Shown here: positions 33,931 to 45,079 of the stretch, one piece after another | Layout of the letters: every line of letters begins with the position of its first letter | Position numbering within the stretch: position 1 is the stretch's first letter | Assembly: GCA_007115705.1 (NCBI GenBank) | Contig: QXEO01000821.1 | Coordinates: forward strand, 2,752,682-2,816,681 | Source: Dactylis glomerata | Lineage: Eukaryota; Streptophyta; Magnoliopsida; Poales; Poaceae | DNA: 64,000 bases | Reading direction: 5' to 3' | The notes under the pieces: model-generated | What the model was told of the DNA's origin: nothing | The model's input: the letters and a program-made list of their open reading frames with translations, nothing else | Database searches by the model: none | Program-made: the position numbers and the translations under genes

Positions 33931-35562
33931 TGATACGTCTCAAACGTATCTATAACTTTTGATGCTCCATGCTTGTTTATACACCATTTGCTTTGTGTTT
34001 TGTTTACACTTCATGTCATTTTTATGCATTTTCCGGAACTAACCTATTAACAAGATGCCACAGTGCCAGTTCCTGTTTTCTGCTGTTTTTGTGTTTCAAA
34101 AAAGTTACACAGGAAATATTCTCGGAATTGGACGAAACAAAAGCTGAAGTTCCTAATTACCTGACACGAAGACGGAGTCCAAAGGAGAGCTGGAGGCGGA
34201 CCAAGGGGCAGCCACACCATGTGGTGGCGCGGGCCACCCCTAGGCCGCGCCACCAGGTGGTGTGACCACCTGGTCCACCTCCTGACATCGCCCTTCCGCC
34301 TATTTATTCCCCTCGACGGAAAAACCCTAAAGCCCCGAACTCTTTTCTAGAAAACATACTGCAAGCCGCCGCCGTCGTCGACGCGAGATCGGGAGGGTCC
34401 AGAAGCTCTTCCCGGCACCCTGCCGGAGAGGGGAATCACCACCGGAGGCCTTCTTCATCACCATGCCTGCCTCTAGAGTGATGCGTGAGTAGTCTACCTT
34501 GGACTATGGGTCCATAGCAGTAGCTAGATGGATGTCTTCTCCTCCATGTGCTTCCTGTTTAGATCTTGTGAGCTGCCTATCATGATCAAGATCATCGTTA
34601 TGTAATTCTACATATTGTGTTTGTTGGGATCCGATGAATATTGAGTACTATGTCAAGTTGATTTGTGATTTATCATCTCTATGTTGTTTATGATCTTGCA
34701 TGCTCTCCGTTGCTAGTAGATATCTTGGCCGACTAGATGCTAGTAACTCCAAGAGGGAGTATTTATGCTCGATAGTGGGTTCATGCCTCTAGTAATCTAG
34801 GAGAGTGACAATAATTTCTAAGGTTGTAGATGTGTTGTTGCTACTAGGGAGAAAACAACGATCTTGTGTTCAAGGACATTTGTATTGTTTACATTACATA
34901 CTTTACTTAAGGCGATAATCGGTTGCTTGCAACTTAATACCCAACAGTTGCTCAGATGACATCCGGCGGGTGGATTATTAGTCATAGATGCAGTTGGTTT
35001 ACGATCTATATATTATGTTGTAATGCCCAAATGAATCTCATAGTGATCCTCATGACATGTGCATGCATTGCTTTGCATTCTTTACTCTGTCAATTGTCCA
35101 ACTATAATTTGTTTACCCAGCATGTTATTTATCTTTATGGAGAGACACCTCTAGTGAACCGTGGACGCCGGTCCATTCCTTTACATATATATTACCGTTT
35201 ACTTTCTATAAGCATTATTTACTTTCTTGCAAACAAACATCTATTACCACACGATACGTTTAATCCTTTGTTTACAGCAAACCAGTGAGACTGACAACCT
35301 CACTGCAAGTTGGGGCAAAGTACTTTGGTTGTGTTGTATGCAGGTTCCATGTTGCTGCTGGCGCCAAAGCTACGCCCCAGACAGGTGCCATAAACAAATT
35401 CTCTCGAGCCGTCGCCAAAGCCAGCTAGCATCAACCTTCAGAAGTGGTTTCTTTCTCCTACTGGTCGATTAAACCTTGGTATCATAATCGAGGGAAACTT
35501 GCCGCTGTGCTCATCATACCTTCCTCTTGGGGTTCCCAACTGGGAGGCTAGCACCGCTAACA
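33931..35562 (+). repeat. 3' LTR of X2 (1632 bp)
   Basis: Starts TGATACGTCTCAAACG and ends CACCGCTAACA. TATA-like CGCCTATTTATTCC near 34296-34309. It directly abuts GC-rich host DNA at 35563. The target duplication cannot be checked because the left LTR is truncated. Confidence 0.8.
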
Positions 35563-36155
35563 GCGGCGGAGGCTGCGCGCGGCGGGTCGCGGTCACAGTT
35601 GCCTTCACTTTCTTCGGCGGCGGGTTTCCAGCGCCCGCGGCTGTGGACGAGCGTTTTGACGTCGACACCTTCCTCCTCGACGGCGCCCGCTCTTGCCGGG
35701 GGCCTGCGCGGCGGCGGCGCTTGTGTGCAGCATCGGGCGCGGCGGGACGAAGAGAGCTCGGGTCGCGGTGGGTGTGTTGCCGGCGTCGGCGCCACCGCTA
35801 GGGTTTGGCGCATAGGGCGGCGGCGCGACGGAGGCGACGGCGACAGGTGGAATGGAGTAGGGAGGGGTCGGTGGTGTGCCGGAGGGCGCGTCCATCGCCG
35901 GAATTACGCTGACGGCCGCGCGGAGGCGAGGATTGGGCAGTGGGGCGGTGGGGGAAGTTTCAGCACGGGGGTTCTTTCCGCGTGCGTCGAGCGATACCGC
36001 GCGCTGCAGCCGGAGCCCAAAGTTTAGCGCTTGGGATAGGGCAAACCAGCCCGCGCCAAAAAAAATTACTGCATCGCGCCGTATACAGCGCCTGCTGGAG
36101 GGACGATTTCGCACTCCGGCGCTGCATATCCTATTGGAGATGCTCTCAGACTTCA
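35563..36155 (-). pseudogene. GC-rich 5' fragment of an unrecognised gene or DNA transposon, cut by the X2 LTR
   Basis: On the minus strand an open frame from MDAPSGTPPTPPYSIPP (start ~35897) runs through proline/alanine-rich, then basic sequence (APGKSGRRRG). A conserved-looking continuation (STSKRSSTAAGAGN, NPPPKKVKATVTATRRAQ) is in a shifted frame and ends at the LTR. Upstream, the minus-strand GAGCATCTCCAATAGGATAT at ~36145 resembles the terminal sequence of Harbinger-type elements. From memory, similar N-termini occur in cereal ORF1-type proteins linked to PIF/Harbinger elements. This is a weak assignment. The C-terminal part is not in the window. Confidence 0.35.
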
Positions 36156-36332
36156 CTTGAAATCCAAATTGATACTAGGCCACCGATGAACCATGTCTAA
36201 GTGGAGCGTGGAAAGGGCCATGCACTTGTTCCCGCAGATTCTGATATTTACAAAAGAAATCTCATTTTGTACAAAAAACGATCACAATGAACGGCCACGG
36301 TTAATAGACTTGCCCGTCAAAAGAAAAAGAGA

Positions 36333-37179
36333 GAGTAAACAGCATGGGTGGTCCTAATTCTTTTCGTGAATCTTCACCTAGTTCCTAGTTCTTTCAAAAT
36401 GCACATCTAAGTCCTAAATCTTTTGTAAGTGATTCATCAGAGGTCCTAGTTCTTTCAAAATGTATATCTAGGTCCTAAATTTTTTGTAAGTGATTCATCA
36501 GAGGTCCTAAATCAATCGCACATATGTTGACCACTTCCACATCGATAGTGGGGCTCACGAGATATATGGTCACCATGCATATTCGTGAATAGGCCCCCTA
36601 GTTTGTATATCTTCCAAAACTCAGTCCTTGTTTCTCACCCCATCCCTCTCTAGCATGGTGCGGGCCTAAGACACGCACCTTGTAGACCCACCGGCCGACG
36701 ATAGGAATCTATTGGTGCAGACCTTCGCCATCGTGCCTCTTCTCGTCATCTCTTTTCAGCCCATTAAATCATTAGTTACTAAGTCATCACTCGGCTACCG
36801 ACACACACATAGGAGACGGGAGTGCTAAGATGGGAATGCTTAGGATTACACCATGTGGAGAGAGAAACATGGAGTGTATTTTGGAATAAATACAACCTCA
36901 GGGGTCTATTCGCAAATATATAGGGTGACTAGTATGATTTGTGGGCCCCACTACCAGTGTGGCAGCGATAAACGCAGGTCAGAATAATTTAGGACCTCAT
37001 GTAAATTACATAGGAAAGATTTAGAACCTCGTGTGAACTACTTAGGAAAGATTTAAGACTTAGATATGCATTTTGAAAGAACTAGAACCTAACTAAAGGT
37101 ATGAAAAAAGAATTAAAATCTAGATGTGTATTTTTGAAAAACTAGGGAAAAGAATTAGGACCGCCCACGCCGTTTACTC
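36333..37179. mobile_element. Long-terminal-inverted-repeat element (~847 bp, Mutator/foldback-like)
   Basis: The ends GAGTAAACAGCATGGG…GGTCCTAATTCTTTT (left) and the complement of AAAAGAATTAGGACC…GTTTACTC (right) pair. The arms stay recognisably complementary for about 330 bases each (for example TTCTTTCAAAATGCACATCT at ~36391 against AGATATGCATTTTGAAAGAA at ~37055). The left arm also has a ~64-bp tandem duplication (36386-36510). No transposase frame is present. No clear target duplication was found, so the superfamily is open. It ends about 134 bases before the start codon of the next gene. Confidence 0.6.
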
Positions 37180-37227
37180 AAAAGGAGAAAAGGGGAGGGT
37201 GAAAAAGCTTCACGCACTTGTCTCTGT

Positions 37228-37230
<3 letters not shown>

Positions 37231-37261
<31 letters not shown>
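37231..37261 (+). repeat. (CCG)n microsatellite in a 5' leader
   Basis: About ten uninterrupted CCG/GCC units, 50 bases upstream of the ATG at 37313, in the likely 5' untranslated leader. Confidence 0.8.
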
Positions 37262-37263
<2 letters not shown>

Positions 37264-37312
37264 ACCCGTCGCCCCGACCCCCAGACAGCGATCTACCCGC
37301 GACCTCCTCGTG

Positions 37313-40300
37313 ATGGCCACCCCCGGCAAGCCCGAACCGGCCGCCGCGCCACCGAAGGCGCCGCAGCCGCAGCCAGCGGTGAAGGGGGCCTTCATGCGCC
37401 GCATCTTCCCCTTCCTCCTCGCCACCAACGTCTTCATCGGAGGTGACAGAGGCCACACCTCTTACTCTATCTCTTTCCTTTACAGTCTTCCGCCTCTACA
37501 TTTGTTGAACAATCTGTTGTTGAGCTCGCTACGCATCGTTCAGTGCTACTATTTTCTACTCTGCTACAGTCAGTATGCTAGGGTTCTTGGTGTTCTTCCC
37601 TGTATAGATTTGCGCAAGGTAGACTGAATCTTGATATCTCACAGCAAAGTATACTTATTAGCTACGATAATAGGAAATATTAGGAGTGGGTTGTGCCTGT
37701 CGGGTAGCTGTAGCCCCTTGCCGTTCCCATAGAGATTGTGCATCTGGGCTACCTCAGTTTGCTCCTAGTGTTTTCCTGGAAGGATGTAATAATTCACAAA
37801 CAGTAGCATTGGGTGTGGCCATGTGGGATCATGATATTGAGAGGATTATGAGTACATGCCGAAATACTATTTTTAGGACTGTCTGAATCAAATGGCTTTT
37901 ACATGGCGCTATTAGTTCTGTACCTGGATAGTCTGATGGGACATAAGAAATGTGGATGGGGTTTTCTTATGCTATGGTGTCAATATGACTAGATGTTTAG
38001 CTTCTCACAAGATATGGGTTGATTAGTTTGTGCAAATTTGCTTTAGCCATTCTTGTGATAGCACTGAAGGACTAGAAACTACAGACATTGGATTAGCATT
38101 GTGTATATTTATGCTAATTGAATTCAGTAATGCAAGTATATTGATAGTCCAGAAGTCCGAATCGGGTAGTAGAGCATGCCAGTGATGAAACATGAAATCC
38201 AAAGATGAAGTTTTATGCCTACTATTTTTTTAGAATTTAGGTACGATGTTTATAGGGAATTTTTGAATTTCCTATGTAAAAAATTACGACAACATGCGGT
38301 CACTCTTTTGTTTAATTGGAAAGTAATAGGGGAGATAAACTCCGCTTTACACAATTTTAGACTCCAGGGAATCTGATCGAGTTCACTTTCATTTCATATA
38401 AATAAATTCCATATCTCTAGTGCAGAGTTTACCCTTTTCACTTTCTGATTGAATCTTATATGTAAGTCATGATTCCTCGTGGTGTTCAGAATGTAAGGTA
38501 CACATACTCAAAATTCTGTCATGCAAGGGTATGTGCCAGCTTGATTTACTTGTACAGTGAATTGAGATTGATGAGGTATACATATGATTCACGCAAGGTG
38601 CTATTAAGCGCTGGGCGAGCATTTTGCCTCCGCCTTTCCCATTTCTGAAGGATTAAATGGCTAAGCGCAATTAAGTGCACACTTATGCGCTAGGCCTTTT
38701 GCCTCCGCTCAGTGCTTAGGCGCGCTTAAGTGTGCGCTTAATTTGACACTGATTCACGTGTGGCGGGATGTATATATTTTCTTTTTAAAGTAAGGAAAGT
38801 ACTGTAGCACACATATTTATGATTTTACAATTATGAAGTGAGAAAACGTAAAACAATTGGTAGCAATTTTGGGGCTTGTTTGGATCAAAGGAAAGGAAAA
38901 AACAGGTTTGGAGCAATACAGATGAAATGGAAAGGGAAGGGAGGTATAAAATTAAAACATATGAATAGCATTGCTGTATATGATGACATAATTGTTGTTA
39001 GGAATTGAAGGAAAACGAAGCCCAGGAAATCAACAAATGTGAGTCCCATATAGCGATTTTTAATTCTTAGCAGAACCAACGCTTGATTGAATTCAATGTG
39101 TATGTGGGGCTCCAACGTGCACACATCAGCCATTCACAGCACAACGCCAGTTCCAAGATTCTTGATTTGGCTGTATTTTCTATTCCACCGCCTTTGGCCT
39201 GCGTGATAAAAAGAGAGCTAGGAACAGTTGTTTGTTTTCCCATGAAAACATGTGTGAGAAAATCTTTCCAGTGGGTTTGTAAGTTGAAATTTCTTGGTTC
39301 CAAACGGTGGAGAGATGGCAATTCCTTAGGAACAACTTTCCTTTGCTTTTCCTACGTTTGTCCTCCAACTGGAACATGGCGTCAGGGGTTTCCCTTCTGT
39401 TTTGGATACACAGAAAGCCATAGCAATGTGAGGATTACCGTGGTTGAGTCAGAGAAACATGATACATTTTTAGACTGCTGTTTGTTGTACAGGATTGCTA
39501 GATGATTTATTTCTTGATAATGTGCAAATCTCCAATTTATGGCAGCTTAGAACATTTCTACCACATCATTTATAGCACAGTACTGTTTTACTGACCAGTT
39601 GGCTAATGCCTGTGAAGGCCCACTGATAACTAAACGCTGCTCTTAAGGCAACTAGGAGTTGAGTTTGCTACGTGATACATATCAGTTTTCTGTTGATGGC
39701 ATTTTTTTTATTATGCTCGGTCATTTCCTATTTTATTCTTCTTGATCGCGTTCCACTTAATAATTGAATTATCTAGTTTACTGAGGCACACTAAGCAACT
39801 TGACATAGTTGATCCATGTAGTTATTCCTTCTGCATTATGATTGAACACACATGCACTGTACTGTTTACTGCTGGGCAATCTTTGTGTGGGATCTGAGAG
39901 CTATTGTGGTAATGTGGTCTGGGGATATGTATTCTAGCACTTTTTTATCTGATGTTTACTCACATCATTCAGTAAGATGACATCCTTGTAACATGCAGTT
40001 TATGTATTTGCGAAGACCTACAAACGAGACCAGGACAAGAAAAATGCTGAGGCAGCAGCAGCTGCTGCTGCATTGGCACCCCCACCTGCTCCAATTGCTA
40101 AGCCGGCAGAGCCTGCTCCTCCACCCAAAAGAGTACTCCCACCATTATCCCAAGATGAGCAGCGCCAGGTCTACAAGTGGATGCTGGAAGAGAAGCGGAA
40201 GATCAAACCACAGAACGCTGCTGAGAAAACCAAAATCAATGAAGAGAAGGCTCTTCTGAAGGAGATCATCCGAGCTGAGTCTCTCCCTCGTTTGTGGTGA
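37313..40300 (+). CDS. Small single-pass membrane protein, two exons (possible complex I ESSS-like subunit)
   Basis: Exon 1 37313-37442 and exon 2 39999-40300 join across a phase-1 intron (GGAG/GTGACA … CATGCAG/TTTATG) to give 143 residues. Residues 1-24 are Pro/Ala-rich, and residues ~25-50 (AFMRRIFPFLLATNVFIGVY) form one membrane segment preceded by basic residues. An Ala/Pro-rich linker and a conserved-looking C-terminus follow (LPPLSQDEQRQVYKWMLEEK … IRAESLPRLW). The architecture, with a short N-tail, one membrane helix and a charged C-tail, fits plant proteins annotated as the ESSS subunit of mitochondrial NADH:ubiquinone oxidoreductase (Arabidopsis At2g42310/At3g57785 group, from memory). 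That name is tentative, but the gene model is strong: clean splice sites, no stops, no repeat match. Confidence 0.75.
37443..39998 (+). other. Long intron of the membrane-protein gene
   Basis: 2.56 kb with GT…AG ends. It holds no complete mobile element that I can delimit. At 38600-38760 there is a patch of reiterated TTAAGCGC/GCGCTTAAG units on both strands (aagcgctgggcg, aagcgcaattaag, gcgcgcttaag), a self-complementary, probably old repeat. The ORF at 39083-39505 is chance. Confidence 0.5.
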
Positions 40301-41208
40301 TTTCATCAGTTCTCCTGCTGGCCTTGTTTTTTTCCCCTGCAGTTCCAGTAAGGGTGGGTGTGTTTGTCGATCTAGTGTTGGTAGCAGGCACGAATAGTAT
40401 GATTTTGCAGGCTGATACGACACCATTTGATAGCTGGCACAAATAGTATGGAAAGCTGTTTCCTATCGATGATAGGGTCTATTTTGGGATATTCTTCAGT
40501 ACGATTGCTTGATACCGGGGGCCTGTTTGGTTCAGATAGCCTGGCCAGGAGGTGGCCGAAGATTGGAGTGTTTGGTTGGCATCTGAGACAACACCTCCAG
40601 GCATCTGATCAATTAAGTTGCAGAACATTTCTAGTGCGAGGAGCCAATGACTCGCCGAGTATGCTTCGCAATTGAATTTGTTTATTTTCAAATCAACATA
40701 ATTTGTTTGTTTTTGAGCAGGTGGCTACAGGATCGACACATCTCCATCCTAATTTTCCATTCTCTCTTGTTTCAGACGTTTGTGCTTGTGGTGTGAACTT
40801 TGTGTGTTTTGGTTGCGTCAATCCCTGTTTGCAGAATTAAAGAGGCCACGAGGAACTCTTGCCAACGAAGATCAAATAGTCTTCATTATAATAAAGCGGA
40901 TACCTTTGTAGACAATGAAAACATATTTCTTTAGTTCGATCACAAACAACCATGTGGTTAGATGTGAATTTGTTCTCAATGCGCTCTTTGTGACAAGAAA
41001 CAATCGACCGACTTACAATCAAAACTAGAACTTTAACTTCTGTACTTATCTAACATTATATGCGAATGTGTCGCAGGCTCCATAAAAACAGTTGTCCCAC
41101 TGAATTGTTGCAGCTTTATAAAAAGGACTGATACTAGACTAAATGGATATTCAATTTCATGCGTATCGGCCCGTGATCTTTACTTCAATTCCACCTCCTT
41201 ATTTAATA
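40301..41208. other. 3' flank and intergenic region
   Basis: Contains the 3' untranslated region of the membrane-protein gene. At 40516-40700 it has a GGGCCTGTTTGGTTCAGATAG start that resembles ends of grass MITEs, but I could not find the matching end. No gene is seen. Confidence 0.3.
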
Positions 41209-41256
41209 CTTCCTCTGGTCCATAAAAATGTCACACTTATTATGGATCAAAGGGAG
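41209..41256. mobile_element. Very short Stowaway-type MITE remnant
   Basis: CTTCCTCTGGTCCATAA … TTATGGATCAAAGGGAG inverted ends, flanked by TA at 41207-41208 and 41257-41258. Only 48 bp, almost all terminal repeat. Confidence 0.55.
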
Positions 41257-41724
41257 TACTATTAAGTTCTAGGTATAGTTGATCCGACAAATTTCACGTG
41301 GAATGAGCGGGAAATGGTCATATATTCCAGCGCCACACAGCATAGATCGAGGAGGTTGTTGGCAGGATTACTGAAGAAGCTCGCTTGTCTCTTGCAGGGA
41401 CAAACAAAGATGCTGATCCGATCTCAAGACCAAGGGAAGTCTACAATAGATCAAGGTCGCTCCAAACGGTAGGACCACATTTTCAAAACCACCACAGCCA
41501 TCTCATTACCACGTCCTAGATAATTCGTGTACATACTCACGAGCTGAGAGTGGTATGAAAAGTTCCATATTCTCTATTGCATGTTTTTCCATTACTTAGT
41601 TGAAAAAATAATACAAACAAATAAAAGTAGAACGGCCATGGTCTTCGACTGCCTTGTTCAGATGGCGGAGCTTCAGTAAAGCATACAAGTTGTACAACAG
41701 TATGCAGCAGCAATTTATCACAAC

Positions 41725-44714
41725 TCATTCATCTTTTGCTAACGAGGTATCCCCTGCCTGTAAAGAAAAAAAATAGTTGCATTAAATGCCTCGCTTAACA
41801 TAGCAGAGAACAGCGGCGAACATGCCATTTGGTGATACCTTGTTGGACATAATGAAATCCACCACAGCGTCTGAAAGTGCTTTACGATGTGCTGTGTAGC
41901 AGTGATCTGCTCCCTCGATGACACACAGTTTGTGAGTCGGTATATGCTTTGCAAACTCGTATGCATCTTCCACCGGAATGACGTCATCAGCTGAACCATG
42001 AACTGTGAAGAAGCTGAACAAAGAGAGTAAATTAACTGAAATTTGCAACAGGTGATTTACATTACAACATGAAACATTAATTGTTTATAATTTTCAATTC
42101 TGCGAATGCGTGTGAGCGGCAATTTTAGTGAAGGTGAATGCGGCATGTTGGTGCCACGGGGTGCCACTTGTTTCAGTTGGTAGATCGAATGTAAAGTTAA
42201 ATTAGTTTCTGACCTGCATTCTTTGCTGATGGAAAGGCTTGTTGCACGCATATCAGTGTTCAGTCGTTCCATCAAGCTGTCCTTTGTTACCCTGTATAAA
42301 ACCTTTCCTACATTGCAACCAACAGATGGTCAATATGACCATGAATGACAAGTATGCTTTAAACGTGTAAATGCTCATACATATTGATTACCTGACTTGT
42401 CAGTGGCGTCAATGTAACCTTCCTTGTTTATCCTGTCTATAATTTTTTCCCCTAGCCGTTCTTCAATGCCTTTCTCCAAATAAAATCGGCCAGACAAGTT
42501 GATAATCATGCGGACATCGTCATACAGGGAAGCATACAAAACAACCACATCTCCTCCTGGATAAAAGAAAATGGAAATTTGATGGATAAATTTTCTAAAC
42601 TGCGAGATAAGTGTGCAACTAAAATATGGTAATACTCAGTACTGAAGGTTGTTAATCATAGATAGGAATAAAGATAGGAATGATATATATTCAGTTCAGC
42701 AAGAGATCGATATAGTTATGATGATAAGGGTATGGTTTATTAGGCAATTAGGGCATGCACAATGGTAGAGAAGGCAAGCCTTCTCTTAGCCCTCCACGTC
42801 ATTCAGAGAAGACCATCATCTCTTATTGTCATCCCTAACAAAAAAATAATCAATTAAATTTTAGTAGAAAATTATTTTGCTAAGGAGAGACACATGGTAC
42901 AATGGAGAAAATAGCCTTCTCTTATTTCATAAGAGATCACCCTTAGGTAAGGGAAGACAACCTTCTCTTATCTACTCTCCTCCAACTAAGCAAAAAATCT
43001 GACGTGACACGTAAGGGAAGGCTGACGTCACCCTATTGTACGTGCCCTTAGGGATCCTATTCTCAGGGGCCAAATCAGTCTTTCCTGTAGAAGGATAACA
43101 TGTACTCCATGTGGATTATCCAAGCAACGAGAACAAACAGAGGAATATGACACTGTTGGCAAATGTATTGTGCTTAAGCTTAACTATTTGGAACTTCATA
43201 GAACTTGCTTTATAATGGATAACGGAGCAAAACAGAAGAAAGATACAAAGAGAGCAATGTACTGGATGAGACATGTTCCACGTGTGTGACGGGGCAGCAG
43301 AGCCAGCATCATAAAACGATTTGACCCACAGAGATGTGCCAATTTGGCTTTGATGTTTACGGACACTGCAGTATGCTTAGAGGCAAGAATATCTCACGGC
43401 TCTACCATTTCAACTCCTGCATAGATTGTATGCCCAAGTTGTTGAAGAACTAAACAAACTACTTCAACTTCCAATTACATATATTCCTTAAGCTAATTAA
43501 CAACAGAAATAAGAAACACAACTATACAAAAACTCAATGTATATCACCTACCCTTGCTGTGACCAACAATGGCCGTGACATCATACTTGTTTTGATAAAG
43601 ATATGAGACAACAGAATGCAAGTCGTCAGCCTCTTTCCTGTAGTTGCCGTACTGGAACTCGCCTTCACTTTCTCTGAAAACATATGATCAAAGGCATAGC
43701 CTAAATATGGTTATGAACCATCCATGTTTAAATTGAAGTTACATAGTTAAAATGCTGTATCAAGAAACAGATATTCATAATTTTTCTATTAATTTTTTTT
43801 TGCGGGTAAAATTTTCTATTAATTTATTTAACCATTAGAAAATTGTAGTTCTATGAGTAGTAGCATCTGAAGCTCAAAGCAATAACATACATGAATCTCA
43901 ACTCATTTATTTTTGTATGACTACCTTTAGACAAGATAAGTCTATGAACAACTTACCCATTTCCACTGAAATCAAAGCGGAAGATACTAATTCCTTGTTT
44001 TGTTATTGCATCTGCTAGATCAACAATGATGCTATCACTCTGAAAACAAGCATTACACTTCATTATACAGGTGACAGAAATTACTTCTACGATAGTGTAA
44101 TTCGCTGCAATCTCACATGGCAACATGAAACTTGGAGGCCCTTATCTTAAAGAGGATAAGGCAAATTCCTTCTGGTGACGAAATGGTTATGTACCTTGGA
44201 GGCAGTAAAGCCATGGCACAAGACTACAATCTTGTTCGAACCCGTGGGATGCAGCAGACCCACAAGTTTCTCTCCGTGCTTGTTCGTTATCAGTACCCTG
44301 TGTGTGGCAGCTGTTTCAGAAAACCAGTGTCAAAATTTAGACTCAAGAGTCAAGATACGCTCCACGTATCTTCAACTCTACGCCAAGAATATATTTATAC
44401 AAGAAGCCATCCTTCAACTGAAACTATTAGCATTTCTATGGATTTGCTAAGTAAAATAATTCCAAAATCCTTAGGTTGATGTGGCCATCTGAGCACTTCT
44501 TCAGAGTAGCATAAGAAACAAATCTAGCCTAAGATTGGCTATGCAGATTGCTGAGACCAAATTTGAAGTGCGATCGAGACCTCTTAGAGTTACCCCTCAT
44601 TCTCGTACCCACGACCGGGAGAGCTGACACGAGAAGGTCCGGAATGTGAAATCAAGAAAGGGACTTACGGGGACTGGAAAAATCCTGGGAGGAAGCGTTG
44701 ACCGGCTGCGCCAT
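41725..44714 (-). CDS. Alpha/beta-hydrolase (serine aminopeptidase S33-like), copy A, 8 exons
   Basis: Exons (minus): 44714-44669, 44310-44195, 44039-43957, 43673-43552, 42556-42392, 42307-42214, 42013-41839, 41757-41725. All splices are GT-AG and in phase, giving 277 residues. Motifs: oxyanion segment VVLCHGFTASK (~45-55), FRFDFSGNG (~73-82), nucleophile elbow GHSKG (~118-123), acid in GSADDVIPVEDA (~213), histidine in GADHCYTAHR (~240). The catalytic Ser-Asp-His triad is complete. It lacks an obvious transit or signal peptide, so it is probably cytosolic. The substrate is unknown; plant relatives are carboxyl-ester hydrolases or lipase-like. The last exon (AGDTSLAKDE) is chosen over read-through because copy B keeps the same splice and ending. 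A Harbinger MITE sits in intron 4. Confidence 0.88.
42751..43047. mobile_element. PIF/Harbinger (Tourist-type) MITE in intron 4 of copy A
   Basis: 297 bp with inverted ends GGGCATGCACAATGG and CTATTGTACGTGCCC and TTA duplications at 42748-42750 and 43048-43050. The duplicate gene has the uninterrupted site (AATTAGGGAGCCTATTCTC near 51551-51570). No ORF. Confidence 0.88.
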
Positions 44715-45020
44715 GGATGACGAATGGCAGCAGCAGCCTCGTGCGGTTGGGATGGAGGGACCGAGGCTGCTCACGCCGCCAGCTGCTGCAGGGTCAGGAT
44801 GAAGGACGGATTCGCCGGGAGTGGAGGAAGGATTCGAAGGAGTCCAGAGAACGGAGACCGCAGCACCATCGGCTGCCTAGTGGGTGCTACCATTAGACCC
44901 AGTGAAACCGTAGGGGGCTGGAAGCCGTTGGATTGAAATATTTGGCGATGCCGATTGATACACGTTACGAGCTTTTAGGTCATTCTCAACCGATCGGCTA
45001 CACATGGATTTTATAAATTG
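44715..45020. promoter_or_regulatory. 5' flank of hydrolase copy A
   Basis: Upstream of the minus-strand start codon. AAGCCGTTGGATTG at 44920-44935 is shared with the flank of copy B (53355-53368), so the duplication includes at least ~230 bases of 5' flank. No TATA box is obvious. The ORF at 44724-44936 is not supported. Confidence 0.4.
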
Positions 45021-45079
45021 CCACACTTTTCTCTGAAATTTGATTATTTGCTATAACAAAATTTCAGAGAAAAGTGTGG
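45021..45079. repeat. Perfect 21-bp inverted repeat (mini-foldback)
   Basis: CCACACTTTTCTCTGAAATTT and its exact complement are separated by a 17-base AT-rich loop. It resembles grass MITE ends with TTGCCACA-type starts. No target duplication is clear. Confidence 0.7.

Larger units (their letters stand above)
10554..35562 (+). mobile_element. Athila-type Gypsy element X2 (plus strand), hosting nested insertions
   Basis: 5' LTR remnant 10554-11473, primer site 11484-11500, gag ORF 11663-12238, tail 12239-13630, 15071-15586 and 33048-33930, 3' LTR 33931-35562. The three tail pieces join into one sequence co-linear with the X1 tail once a solo LTR (13631-15065) and element Y (15587-33042), each with one target duplication, are removed. 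It is non-autonomous, with no pol. The 5' LTR has lost its first ~710 bases, and the junction at ~10525-10554 has shared TATGTCAAG bases on both sides. Confidence 0.75.

Noticed and set aside
36156..36332. Possible promoter for the membrane-protein gene
   Set aside because: No TATA or start signal can be placed, and the long inverted-repeat element lies between it and the gene.
39083..39505. 140-codon ORF in the long intron
   Set aside because: No domain is recognised, and it lies within the intron of a well-supported gene.
41346..41520. Short open stretch IEEVVGRITEEARLSLAGT and onward
   Set aside because: Only ~58 codons, with no start or splice context. It could be an exon relic, but nothing supports a gene.
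41782..41838. Read-through C-terminus of hydrolase copy A (SPNGMFAAVLCYVKRGI)
   Set aside because: Both copies have a GT donor after NK and a downstream exon ending TSLAKDE-stop, which is the conserved version.
44132..44479. 115-codon plus-strand ORF
   Set aside because: It is the complement of hydrolase exon 2 and its introns.
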